From: Atopobiaceae bacterium
Lineage (GTDB): Bacteria; Actinomycetota; Coriobacteriia; Coriobacteriales; Atopobiaceae
Assembly: GCA_017533825.1 (NCBI GenBank)
Contig: JAFWIE010000016.1
Span: 1 to 59,465 of the forward strand
Reading direction: 5' to 3'
DNA: 59,465 nt
Shown: piece by piece, positions 12,501 through 17,090 of the stretch
How the letters are laid out: the number at the start of each line of letters is the position of its first letter
How positions within the stretch are numbered: position 1 is the stretch's first letter
Program-made: the position numbers and the translations under genes
The notes under the pieces: generated by a model
Told to the model about the DNA's origin: nothing
What the model saw: the letters and a program-made list of their open reading frames with translations, nothing else
Database searches by the model: none

Positions 12501-14720
12501 GGGCATTGGCGACCCGTCAATGCTCTCCAGAACAAAGTCAAATGTCTGGTCAGTCTCCCTGCTGCCATTCACTTCTTTCGCTGCTTTGAGACCGCCTTTT
12601 ACCGTGATCTTATTTGTGTAGGTAATTGAGTCGCGATGGAACTCTGCGATTACTTTAATATTTTCGGCAAGAATAATGCCGTTGACGTTCTGTGCAGCCA
12701 CAACCGTACCATACGGAGCAATAATAGATGCCGAGGTAGCGCCATCCGTTGTGAACGTACCCCTAAACATTCCATCTTGCTGCGTGGAATCAACTACATT
12801 AATTACAAAGTTGCCCTGAGTCCACCTGTCATGCAGCTCACCGGTGTAGGCTATTCCATTTCCGTCTGTATTGGGTTCAATCTCTAGACCAGGCAAGGCG
12901 ACAGAATCCTGACCTTTCGCGTCTATGTTGATAATCATAATGTGGCTTCGATCGCTGACCGCTCTATCGTCAATCTTAATCTTTGCGGTCAGGTCGCTGG
13001 CATCGAGGTTTAGACTTGCCACGGAAGCATTGGTACGCTCAACGAATAACACGTAGTCACTACTCGTCGACTGCTGTTTTGAAATCTGCGTTGAAGGGAA
13101 TCTCATGAAGTCGGCTGATAGTGCTGCAACTGCTTGTTGCCACGCAGACAGATCAATAAACTTCTTGTCATCACTCTCGGAAACAACTACGTCCCGCAGC
13201 TGATCCCCACTCGGTCCATTAACGGTTAGCTTTTGGCCGCCGTTAACGTATGCATCGGCTCCCACATCCAGTAGTATGTCTTTGCCAAAGACCACCTTAG
13301 ATCCGTTGTAGCCCCCCGTATTCGCATTCAGGTCAAACGTCATTTCCTTATTGATACTCTCCCCGATGTAAAAGACCTCGCCAGGAGACGGGATTCGAGT
13401 ACCGGCATTAACGTTAGTAGTCAGATGTTTCGTTGCAAAGTTCGAATTCGTATGAGCCCGCAGTTCCAAGCTGTCGAAGGCCACGAGGCCAAAGTTGGCA
13501 TACGGATTGAACTGACCGCCAATATCGAGATTGAAGGATGACTCCTCAAACGTCTCCGTGAGCTTCTGAGCCTGCGCATCCGTCACGGCGATGACGTACT
13601 TCGCGCCATTGAAGAGCTCGACGGTGAGGGTCTCATCCGAGGTAAAGGGCTTAAGGCTCGTGAGCAGCCAATCGTCACCTTTCTTCTCGACCTTCACAAA
13701 GTCAGTATTAGTAAAGGTCACATCCTTGACGTCTGCAACGTCTTCCTCGATGCCCAGAATCTCGAACAGCTTGCTCAGCAGGATGTTAGTCTCGCCTGCA
13801 ATGCTGTACGTGAAGTCATCATAGGTGAAGTCAACGGTATAGCTAAAGGCGTAGACAGAGAAGCTGTCAGTCGTAATCTCGATCTGCTCCTCGCCCGTGC
13901 CGGTCGCGTCAGCGATCTTCTCGACCTCGATCTTGCCATCCGACTCGGGAAGATGCGTAACCGTAACGTCGTCAGCCTTCTTTGCGCCCAGGTCATCCGA
14001 GAGCTGCTGCTGCTTAAACTCAAAGTTCACCGTGACGGTACCCTCAGCAGGCTCGACCTCGATGGCCTTCCCCTCCTCGTCCGCAGCAACAAAGGACACG
14101 TCGTAGAGGAGTGTATTCTTCTCGTTATAGGGGTTTTCCTTCTTGACGGAATCATTGAGGGCACCCATATAAGCATCGTAGTCGTAACCATCAGTGGTAG
14201 GCGTTACAGGGGTAACGACGAGCTCGGTACCGGCAGGAAGCGCCGATGCGTCTGCAAGTGTGGCAGTCACCTTAATGCTGTTGTCCTCGAAGGTTAGCGT
14301 ATCTTCAGTATTGCGCTCCTCAGTGGAGTTCTCGCCCTCTGCGGACACCTCTTCCTCTGGGACATACGTGCCGTCGGGAGCCTCTTCCTCAGGCACCTGC
14401 TCGTCCGCGGGCTCGGGTACTTGCTCGTCACCGGCTGGAGGATCCTCGCCCGAGGGCTCAGGAACGTCCTGCTCTGTCTGCTCTTGCGGCTGCTCGGACG
14501 AACCGGTCGACTCCTCTTCCGGAACCGATTCGTTTTCCCGCTCACGCAACTGCTCGGACGTCACCTGCTCGTCCGGCATCTCCCAGCCATCGCTTTGACC
14601 GCTCACCTCCCTTGCGGCTTCTGCCAACGCGTTCGTTGGCACACCGCTCACCGCCATTGCCACGCTGAGTATCGCGGCAAGTACGGCTCTTACGGTTCGC
14701 CTTTTCTTCGAACTTCGCAT
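1..14720 (-). CDS. Giant SpaA/Cna-B repeat surface adhesin (3' end outside window)
   Basis: One frame stays open from ATG 14720 to the left edge: at least 4,906 codons. The start follows AAAGGGGGG with a 5-nt gap. Residues 1-34 are a signal peptide (basic MRSSKKRR, hydrophobic core, ALA-E cleavage). Residues about 45-130 are Glu/Pro/Ser-rich. Residues 130-690 are an unrecognised N-terminal region, the likely ligand-binding head. Two FctA-like pilin domains follow (about 697-1015), two DUF5979-like domains (1018-1240), six Cna-B domains (1247-1845), a SpaA-like domain with a Trp-rich linker (1851-1970) and eight SpaA repeats (1971-2825). A second set follows: two isopeptide-pilin domains (from 2826 and 3109) with Cna-B domains, a SpaA-like domain (3599-3714) and twelve SpaA repeats to the edge. 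The role in adhesion is inferred from these families; isopeptide bonds (Lys, Glu of ETVAP, Asp/Asn) should stiffen the stalk. A C-terminal sorting signal would lie outside the window. Confidence 0.93.
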   Translation of the reverse strand, partial: MRSSKKRRTVRAVLAAILSVAMAVSGVPTNALAEAAREVSGQSDGWEMPDEQVTSEQLRERENESVPEEESTGSSEQPQEQTEQDVPEPSGEDPPAGDEQVPEPADEQVPEEEAPDGTYVPEEEVSAEGENSTEERNTEDTLTFEDNSIKVTATLADASALPAGTELVVTPVTPTTDGYDYDAYMGALNDSVKKENPYNEKNTLLYDVSFVAADEEGKAIEVEPAEGTVTVNFEFKQQQLSDDLGAKKADDVTVTHLPESDGKIEVEKIADATGTGEEQIEITTDSFSVYAFSYTVDFTYDDFTYSIAGETNILLSKLFEILGIEEDVADVKDVTFTNTDFVKVEKKGDDWLLTSLKPFTSDETLTVELFNGAKYVIAVTDAQAQKLTETFEESSFNLDIGGQFNPYANFGLVAFDSLELRAHTNSNFATKHLTTNVNAGTRIPSPGEVFYIGESINKEMTFDLNANTGGYNGSKVVFGKDILLDVGADAYVNGGQKLTVNGPSGDQLRDVVVSESDDKKFIDLSAWQQAVAALSADFMRFPSTQISKQQSTSSDYVLFVERTNASVASLNLDASDLTAKIKIDDRAVSDRSHIMIINIDAKGQDSVALPGLEIEPNTDGNGIAYTGELHDRWTQGNFVINVVDSTQQDGMFRGTFTTDGATSASIIAPYGTVVAAQNVNGIILAENIKVIAEFHRDSITYTNKITVKGGLKAAKEVNGSRETDQTFDFVLESIDGSPMPEGAENGRLTAQNELDGMIIFGYLDFATAGDYRYKLYEDVPVDGVTLDDGRVLKSGIVYDPTQYIVVVHATDSGTGIGIGGYTIYDASTNKEIKTITYDEGKTGVVTFENSTASGTAYIKATKQFSSGWPEGQTFQFKLTGKNFIRENGTDGGVPGMWDIVDKPSGAGTVIDYSNNSMTVTVSENSPTVVFGGLNLIQNGAIQQDRLGTYTYTIQEVIPAGADYSADRTIATKDGIVYDAREHTVAVKAIKSGNEYAVVVLYDGTDSKLTVTNTNTNYEIGKLTVLKHVSPDDAASSAGEDAEFKVTVTNADGQYINADGSTSTNKVELTVTPRTPLVIEGLALRTTYTVTETGQATVNRWHYTATGSTITGSATLDAENKEATVNLTNNYEQYGSLNVSKSVTGDGSTIEGISSKPFTIYVEKDGTYYWMGTSGIESGTTKTGSTIIGQGSVTLAGLPLGTYNVTEDEAGAKVDGYSLDVTTGSAIVTADETANVAVTNNYTKQADNKTSVSGTKTWLDGGKNHDNANEVTLTLKRTSSKYTTPQAVTATPAWNGDTYTFANLDKNDDEGNPYTYEVTEGAINGYTSTKVEGTNNFVNKSDEKVSVSVEKIWNDSNNQDQKRPTSITVRLHAGSEQVGSEITLSESDQWKHTWSDLYKYDQTTGAAIVYTVTEDEVSNYSTQITQKDNSENSYVVTNSYTPGQTSVTVEKEWIDGDNAKRTRPASVSVQLLADGEASGGPVTLDASKNWEYTWTGLPEKKDGKAIVYTVSEEQVNGYAAPEITGSAEQGFVIKNKLSGTVEVSGTKTWLDGGKTHDNAKEITLTLKRKSAKPDSVEESVEASATWTNNTYTFGSQPKYDDYGYEYTYTVSEREIEGYSTTQDGYNITNTIEPAGVTITKQWNDFANEDHSRPTADSFKAKLNLFAKVGEGQSIEVTDVYANDLTVTDNSNGTYTATWANLPQVDENGQSIVYTVTEDSITGYTSSTNDPISDGGTLINTHMPTIDIRGHKVWDDEESAKETTRKPITVQLQSRNGDGAEWANVEGRTAVPSGEDLSFAFEALPKYYGNTTDTLIQYQVVETEVPAGYTATDGNASNGYTITNSLKKGERVLPVELTIHKTDDKNVNLPGAVYEVTATGETQTGSECGEYTTDSDGKAFVTFTTPGTWKLEEKTAPAGYLLNDAEYVIVVNQSGDVEVKLEEDDVWTWIYHLIFGSPQLAEGNVLNVTDAPTRVSVSKTDIANGEEVDGATIQIIETVKKEDGTTEEKVVEQWVSGKVEGEEGPHLIEGLKTGVEYTLRETVAPDGYAVATDTTFTIDETGKVTTTGSISEGGVLLVEDAKTKVSVSKTDITGEEELKGAHIQIIDSEGKVVELDGEKLEWDSDGSAHVVEGLKTGIEYTLRETVAPEGYTIATDTTFTIDERGKVKVGDTVVEDNHVLIKDAKTKVKVSKTDIADGEEVEGATIQIIETVKKEDGTTEEKVVEQWVSGKVEGEEGPHLIEGLKTGVEYTLRETVAPDGYAVATDTTFTIDERGKVTTTGTKTTDGEGNTVLLVEDAKTKVTVSKTDIANGEELEGAQIQIVDSEGKVVEKWTSTDEPHVIEGLKTGEEYTLRETVAPDGYAIATETKFTIDERGKVTTTGSVTEGGVLLIEDALTRVSISKVDVDGGAEIPGAKIQILNQDDEVAKDIHGNKAEWTSTTQPHVVEGLKAGTYTLHEVIAPNGYTIATDTTFTIDKYGKVTTESTHTTDGDGNTILLVQDARTEVKVSKVDIANDVELPGATIVITDSEGTIADSWVSAVDDSETEENEAIHVIRGLKTGELYTMTETVAPDGYKIATAITFTIDTDGKVTVTGAQKKDGVILIKDAPTTFTVSKTAIAGSEELAGAELQILVKDENDEYKVAKTATGEELSWTSGDTAKTITGLKTGVEYTLRETVAPAGYTIATEITFTLDQDGNVIVKGKAVEGNALLIQDALTAVKVAKTDIANGEELEGATIQVLDGKGEVVTTATGERLEWTSTTEPKLIEGLTAGTEYTLRETVAPEGYDVTTDIKFTIDEAGKVTTTGKTTTDAEGKTVFLVEDAKPAIEKYVNKDVHSDLDAFDSTFTYDILAFVTGDADKVEIYDELIGNINFTQGVEVKVADMGTTNDHKANGTVDTDGDPVEANAAIEGKNLKVTINDAKSLRNHWVKVTFTAKLNNAEGAVSTWAEYEDAKKAINNNGTVISEIAKHRGIDNKASYKVFIQTDGTETPDDTSDDKFEDRHERESNVVTVTPKTTTLQVQKKWTNNKGKELSWPAGAEVTVELLFDGAPTNNIKALTASETSATFANLPVYEGKQYGVAEASVVGVPAGFITTVAGSAADGFVITNSEAGPEVEKYVNKDVHADLNAFDTTFNYDILAYVTADATSVTITDELVAGVEFANGADTRVTVVDLGEENDHTAFGTVSKNGSNVEATPTINGNKLEVEIPDARSYRNHWVKVTYMAKLNNGAVGNWSQYETAAQQIPGNGTVVSTAFANGHKGVPNTARYAVYTAKSGEGEGRKPTYEDETNTVTVTPKTTEVSVDKKWLNAEREDMAWPADASIEVELLQGKDVYDTKTLASATPVTFTDLPVYENAAKQYSVREKVVPEGYTAEVTGTAAAGYTITNTMKSQDVKITKAWDDFSNEDNKRPSAKDFAQYLHLWANDVDVTSTYASKLTVADKGNTYEAQWTGLPAMDGMMPVVYQVSEDKVPGYAAVTQGRVDANGTITNKHVVKTTVSGQKQWADDASKATSTRPESITVNLLQNDAKIDSASVKPNENGEWLFSFEDLDKYDENGEPYTYTVTEDEVKGYTPTVASDATRGFVITNEIVDHRDDEAPVELTVRKKDAEDESLKLAGAEFTLTRTDKENVTPVVATTGEDGTATFTFAESGTWSLKETKAPAGYTLSDKTIQIEVKKGEIESVTYDEGNAVWSWLYNLVFSKPEVTDNVLEVEDGKTAVNVSKTDIAGGPEVAGAHIQILDADQHVVTEWDSEEGKTHAVKGLTTGVTYTLRETVAPAGYTIATNTIFQLNADGTVATLQEENAAAVKDAHTVLVEDAKTVVKVSKVDIANGEEVAGATIQIIDSKGEVVEQWTSAADNESTEDVDEGIHTIEGLKAGEQYTLRETVAPEGYTIATDTTFTIDENGKVKIGDTVVEDNHVLIKDAKTKVKVSKTDIASGEELEGAQIQIIDSKGKVVEKWTSTKDNESTDNVDESVHVIEGLKTGEEYTLRETVAPDGYAVATDTTFTIDEKGKVTTTGSVTEDGVLLVEDALTKVSVSKVAVGGGEELAGAKIQLMHENAEGELEVVQLGGNDVEWTSEKGKAHEIVGLKAGDYVLHETVAPAGYAIATDIAFTLNADGTVTTKAKTSSSGAILIEDALTTVSIKKTDIADGFELPGAKMKVVYAGDNGEEEVFDQWVSGEEAHEVKGLVAGVVYTLREVVAPAGYAIATETTFALNADGTIDASKTSTKVQDGELLVEDAKTKITVSKTDITGEEELKGAHMQVLNASGEVVVLGGEKLEWNSDGSAHVITGLKTGVKYTLRETVAPEGYTIATDTEFVIREDGSVTIGKETIENNHILIKDAKNRVLVSKTDITGDEELEGARLRVLDSKGVEVDAWTTKKDQTGTVKHLIEGLKVGETYTLREEVAPDGYTVATDTTFTVDEKGNVSTKGATTTDGDGNTVLLVKDAKTKVKVAKTDVTDADNHEIAGAHIQIMAKGEGDELEVVKLDGKPLEWISEEGASREVVGLTAGIEYTLRETVAPAGYAIATDVTFTIQPDGTVKASAPVTKDGVILVQDAITEVSISKHDVTNDKELAGATIQILDGDGKVVELKRGNKTEKLEWVSTTEAHVIKGLATGVEYTLHEETAPKGYKVAADTTFKINADGTVETKGATIATASGKTVLLVNDAMTTVKVSKTDVTDEDNHELAGATIQILYTDASGKEQEFTSWTSTNEAHEVVGLEAGVEYILRETVAPDGYTIASDTKFSIDKDGTVKSGGTTVQDGHLLVKDALTKVSVSKKAVGGEDELPGAKIQILDGDGEVVELKKGDETERLEWTSGTEAKEIEGLKTGVTYTLRETVAPDGYTVASDIEFVIEPDGTVKADGKQVKGGALLIEDALTKVSVSKKAVGGEDELPGAKIQ
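6255..8815 (-). repeat. SpaA repeat array B (8 units)
   Basis: A second tandem array of the same SpaA/prealbumin-like unit in the giant adhesin. Units begin near 8800, 8480, 8170, 7825, 7530, 7215, 6890 and 6570. It is preceded by a divergent SpaA-like domain (about 9170-8810) that ends in a Trp-rich stretch (VWTWIYHLIFG). Array A is preceded by the equivalent stretch VWSWLYNLVFS (about 3660), so the arrays sit in two copies of a larger module. Confidence 0.85.
7925..8799 (-). repeat. Near-identical 235-bp direct repeats within SpaA array B
   Basis: About 7925-8160 and 8564-8799 match with only a handful of differences by eye, at an offset of 639 nt (213 codons), so any exchange between them keeps the frame. 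The two copies encode units 1 and 3 of array B, which flank the more divergent unit 2. This is the pattern expected from recent duplication or gene conversion. Confidence 0.7.
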
Positions 14721-14782
14721 GATACCCCCCTTTACTCACGCGAGCCTTTGCCATGGCTCGCACACTAAGCTAAAAATATTTT

Positions 14783-14812
14783 AATTTATGTTCTTTTTCT
14801 ATTTCAAGTCAA
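14783..14812 (-). promoter_or_regulatory. Sigma-70-like promoter of the giant adhesin
   Basis: On the minus strand a TTGACT -35 box (14807-14812) is followed after 18 nt by TAAATT (14783-14788). The region is strikingly AT-rich compared with its surroundings. Transcription would start near 14776, giving a leader of roughly 55 nt with a strong purine-rich ribosome binding site. The rest of 14721-15177 holds the divergent promoter of the plus-strand toxin-like locus and a short inverted repeat around 14850-14865; I see no gene there. Confidence 0.5.
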
Positions 14813-15112
14813 AACTACGCTTCATGAGAATTTTTTTTATGCTTCGATTGCATATGCGTTATATGCGATGAATGAGCAGTATGAGCTTAACTACCAAAGA
14901 AGTCGCATCCTGAAGCAGAATTGCCATGTAAGTATAATGTCATCATTAGAATCTCGCTCGCACCAAGATGGTAGGGAGGGCACAACCATTGACGAGAAAA
15001 CCGTTGACATCATATGAAGTGTTGCTTTTCATTACTGGGTAAGAATGCATAGGTTAGCTTGAAGCGCAAACTGCTTCTTCTCTACCAGTACTCAATTCTT
15101 GATGTAAGTCTA

Positions 15113-15141
15113 TTGACACCCCACAAAAGGTAGTGGATACT
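15113..15141 (+). promoter_or_regulatory. Promoter of the AbiEi-like/Rpn locus
   Basis: A perfect TTGACA (15113-15118), 17 nt, then GATACT (15136-15141; five of six consensus bases). The longest in-frame extension of the downstream gene would start at GTG 15133, inside the -10 region, which argues for the downstream ATG at 15178. Confidence 0.65.
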
Positions 15142-15177
15142 GATGTCATGGTGATGCATCGGAAGAAAGGGTGCGGT

Positions 15178-15732
15178 ATGGGACACACTACACATTACGA
15201 CCTGCTGCGCGAACGCGCTCTGCAGAATTACGGCATCGTTACTGCAACGATTGCGGACGACCTCGGACTCCGCACGAACGAGGTAACGAGATTCTGTCAG
15301 GATGGACGTCTCGTACGTTTGGGCTATGGGGTCTACCGTCTCGCCGACTATTCGCCGACGCGCCTCTCACATTTTGCCGCTGCCATTGCGTTGGTCGGAG
15401 AAGACTCTTACTTGTGGGGAAAATCGGCACTAGCACTCTGTGACCTCATGCCTTACACACCGGGAAGCGTTTCCGTCGCGACCATGCGACGCGTGCGCAG
15501 AACCCTGCCCTCGTGGGTGGATGTGCACAAGGCAAGTCGCAACGATGTTTGCGTCGAATTCGGTCAGATACCGTGCCAACAGCCCGTCGACGCACTGGCC
15601 GCAATTGCGGACTCGCTGACCCTTGAACAGCTGGAACAATTGGCCCACACCTGCAGAGAGAACGACATTCTCAGAGACGAGCAGCGCAAGCTAGTTCTCG
15701 ATCGCCTCGGATATTCCTACGGTAGCGAGTAG
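15178..15732 (+). CDS. AbiEi-type antitoxin-like transcriptional regulator
   Basis: This 184-residue protein has the layout of the AbiEi antitoxin family of type IV toxin-antitoxin systems. An N-terminal winged-helix segment (about 1-55) ends in the typical GRLVRLGYGVYRLADY turn. A middle part follows (SHFAAAIALVGEDSYLWGKSALALCDLMPY), then VSVATMRRVRR, which resembles the antitoxin core. ATG 15178 is chosen because AAAGG sits 7 nt upstream and longer starts overlap the promoter. The next gene, 33 nt downstream, is an Rpn-family nuclease, not the AbiEii nucleotidyltransferase usually paired with this family. The protein probably binds DNA and autoregulates the pair; that it neutralises anything is inference. 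Confidence 0.75.
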   Translation: MGHTTHYDLLRERALQNYGIVTATIADDLGLRTNEVTRFCQDGRLVRLGYGVYRLADYSPTRLSHFAAAIALVGEDSYLWGKSALALCDLMPYTPGSVSVATMRRVRRTLPSWVDVHKASRNDVCVEFGQIPCQQPVDALAAIADSLTLEQLEQLAHTCRENDILRDEQRKLVLDRLGYSYGSE

Positions 15733-15765
15733 CCACTACACCGGTTCATTATGCAGGGAGGATGC

Positions 15766-16686
15766 ATGAGCAATGAGAGCAGCACTATCGACATGGGTAC
15801 GGTCAGCACGACACACGTCCACTCGCCCAATCGAAACCACAAGGACACTATCTTTCGCGACCTCTTCGGCACCGAAGAGAACAAGTTGAACACGCTCAGC
15901 CTGTACAACGCTCTCAGTGGGAAGGACTACGACGATCCAGGCCTTCTTGAACTCACAACGCTCGACAACGTCATATACATGAGCGTCAAGAACGACATCT
16001 CTTTCCTCATCGACGATCAGATGATCCTGTGGGAACATCAGTCGACGCACAATCCAAACATGCCATTGCGTGGGCTTACGTACTTCGCCCATCTGTATAC
16101 GGCTTGGGTTGAGCGCCAGGATCGCAGCATCTTTGGGCGGTCGCTCATCAAGCTGCCGACGCCACGCTACTTCGTGTTCTTCGTAGGAGAGGAAGAGCGG
16201 CCAGATAAGGAAACCATGCGCCTCTCTGACGCCTTCACCAGCGGGCCCGGCGACGTCGAGGTAACCATAACGGTCCTCAACGTGACCGCAGGCCACAACC
16301 CTAGGCTCATGACTGCATGCCAAACGCTCGCGGATTATGCCCATCTTGTCAAGCTCATACGTAGCTATAATAGATACATGGAACTACGAGATGCCATCGA
16401 CGAGGCAGTCGATTACTGCATTGGTCATGGCGTGCTCGCCGAGTATCTACGAGACAAGAAGGCAAAAGTGCGGGAAATGTTTTTGTCCGAATACGACGAG
16501 GCCACGACCTTGAGGCGCCTTCGCGAGGAAGCCATACGCGAGGGCTACGACGAGGGGTACGACAAGGGACGCCGTTCAATCCTCGAGCACCTGCGCGACA
16601 AGGTCAACGCTGGCTCGATGAGTGTCCAAGATGCGCTGGACTTTGGGTTTTCCGAGCAAGAACTGCACGACGAGGTCAACCAGTAG
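15766..16686 (+). CDS. Rpn family PD-(D/E)XK nuclease / transposase-like protein
   Basis: This 306-residue protein matches the Rpn (recombination-promoting nuclease, PDDEXK_2) family. FRDLFGTEENKL lies near the N-terminus. The core NDISFLIDDQ followed by WEHQS (about residues 72-91) carries the D...ExQ signature that the family uses in place of ExK. LRGLTYFAHLY and a C-terminal tail with REGYDEGYDKG and a predicted helix complete it. AGGGAGG four nt upstream selects ATG 15766 over the in-frame ATG at 15751. Known E. coli relatives are DNA nucleases with toxic and anti-phage activity. It lies 33 nt behind the AbiEi-like gene, probably in one transcript. An in-frame internal start is annotated separately. 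Confidence 0.85.
   Translation: MSNESSTIDMGTVSTTHVHSPNRNHKDTIFRDLFGTEENKLNTLSLYNALSGKDYDDPGLLELTTLDNVIYMSVKNDISFLIDDQMILWEHQSTHNPNMPLRGLTYFAHLYTAWVERQDRSIFGRSLIKLPTPRYFVFFVGEEERPDKETMRLSDAFTSGPGDVEVTITVLNVTAGHNPRLMTACQTLADYAHLVKLIRSYNRYMELRDAIDEAVDYCIGHGVLAEYLRDKKAKVREMFLSEYDEATTLRRLREEAIREGYDEGYDKGRRSILEHLRDKVNAGSMSVQDALDFGFSEQELHDEVNQ
16456..16686 (+). other. Candidate intragenic start for a small C-terminal Rpn protein
   Basis: Inside the nuclease gene, AAGAAGG (16456-16462) is followed after five nt by an in-frame GTG (16468), then ATG at 16477. Translation from GTG would give a 72-residue protein made only of the C-terminal tail. Small proteins translated from internal starts of E. coli rpn genes are reported to block the full-length nuclease, so this is a candidate intragenic antitoxin. 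Initiation here is inferred from the ribosome-binding-site spacing only. Confidence 0.4.
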
Positions 16687-16699
16687 CAGCAAAGTACTC

Positions 16700-17077
16700 A
16701 GGCAACGCGGAACCTGGACCGCTTTACCACGATGGAACTGCGGGATGCCATCAGCAAGGCAGTCGATCATTGCATTGGTCATGGCGTGCTCGCCGAGAAT
16801 CTAAGAGACAAGAAGGTAAAAAGTGCGGGAAATGTTTTTGTCCACATACGACGAGGCCACAACCTTCAGACGCCTTCGCGAGGAAGCCATGCGCGAGGGG
16901 TATAACGAGGGCTACGCCGATGGGTACGTCGAGGGCTACGCCGATGGGTACGTCGAGAGGCGTCGTTCAATCCTCGAGCACCTGCGCGACAAGGTCAACG
17001 CTGGCTCGATGAGTGTCCAAGATGCGCCAGACCTTGGCTTTTCCGAAGCAGAACTCTACGGTGAGACCAAGGCATAA
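16700..17077 (+). pseudogene. Second, truncated and frameshifted Rpn C-terminal copy
   Basis: The stretch is closely similar in DNA to 16365-16686, the 3' third of the intact nuclease gene; a segment of about 60 nt (CGTTCAATCCTCGAG... to ...GATGCGC) is identical. The nuclease domain is missing. An A4 tract in the intact copy is A5 here (16818-16822), which breaks the frame between MELRDAI...DKK and the C-terminal part. The upstream in-frame residues (NLDRFTTMELRDAI) differ from the neighbour (YNRYMELRDAI). It may therefore be the remnant of a second paralogous rpn gene and not a simple tandem duplication. Confidence 0.8.
16823..17077 (+). CDS. Stand-alone Rpn C-terminal small protein (84 aa, possible)
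   Basis: Within the degenerate copy, the part after the frameshift remains an intact 84-codon frame. It starts at GTG 16823, six nt after AGAAGG (16811-16816), the same site proposed as internal start in the intact gene. The protein is the C-terminal Rpn tail only, with a 24-bp in-frame duplication (GYADGYVE twice, about 16916-16963) that lengthens the Gly-Tyr linker. It could be an expressed inhibitor-like fragment or simply a decaying remnant. Confidence 0.35.
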   Translation: MREMFLSTYDEATTFRRLREEAMREGYNEGYADGYVEGYADGYVERRRSILEHLRDKVNAGSMSVQDAPDLGFSEAELYGETKA

Positions 17078-17090
17078 AACAAGATGACGC

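Noticed and set aside
15133..15177. Upstream GTG start for the AbiEi-like gene
   Set aside because: It lies inside the -10 element of the best promoter and has no ribosome binding site; ATG 15178 has AAAGG at 7 nt.
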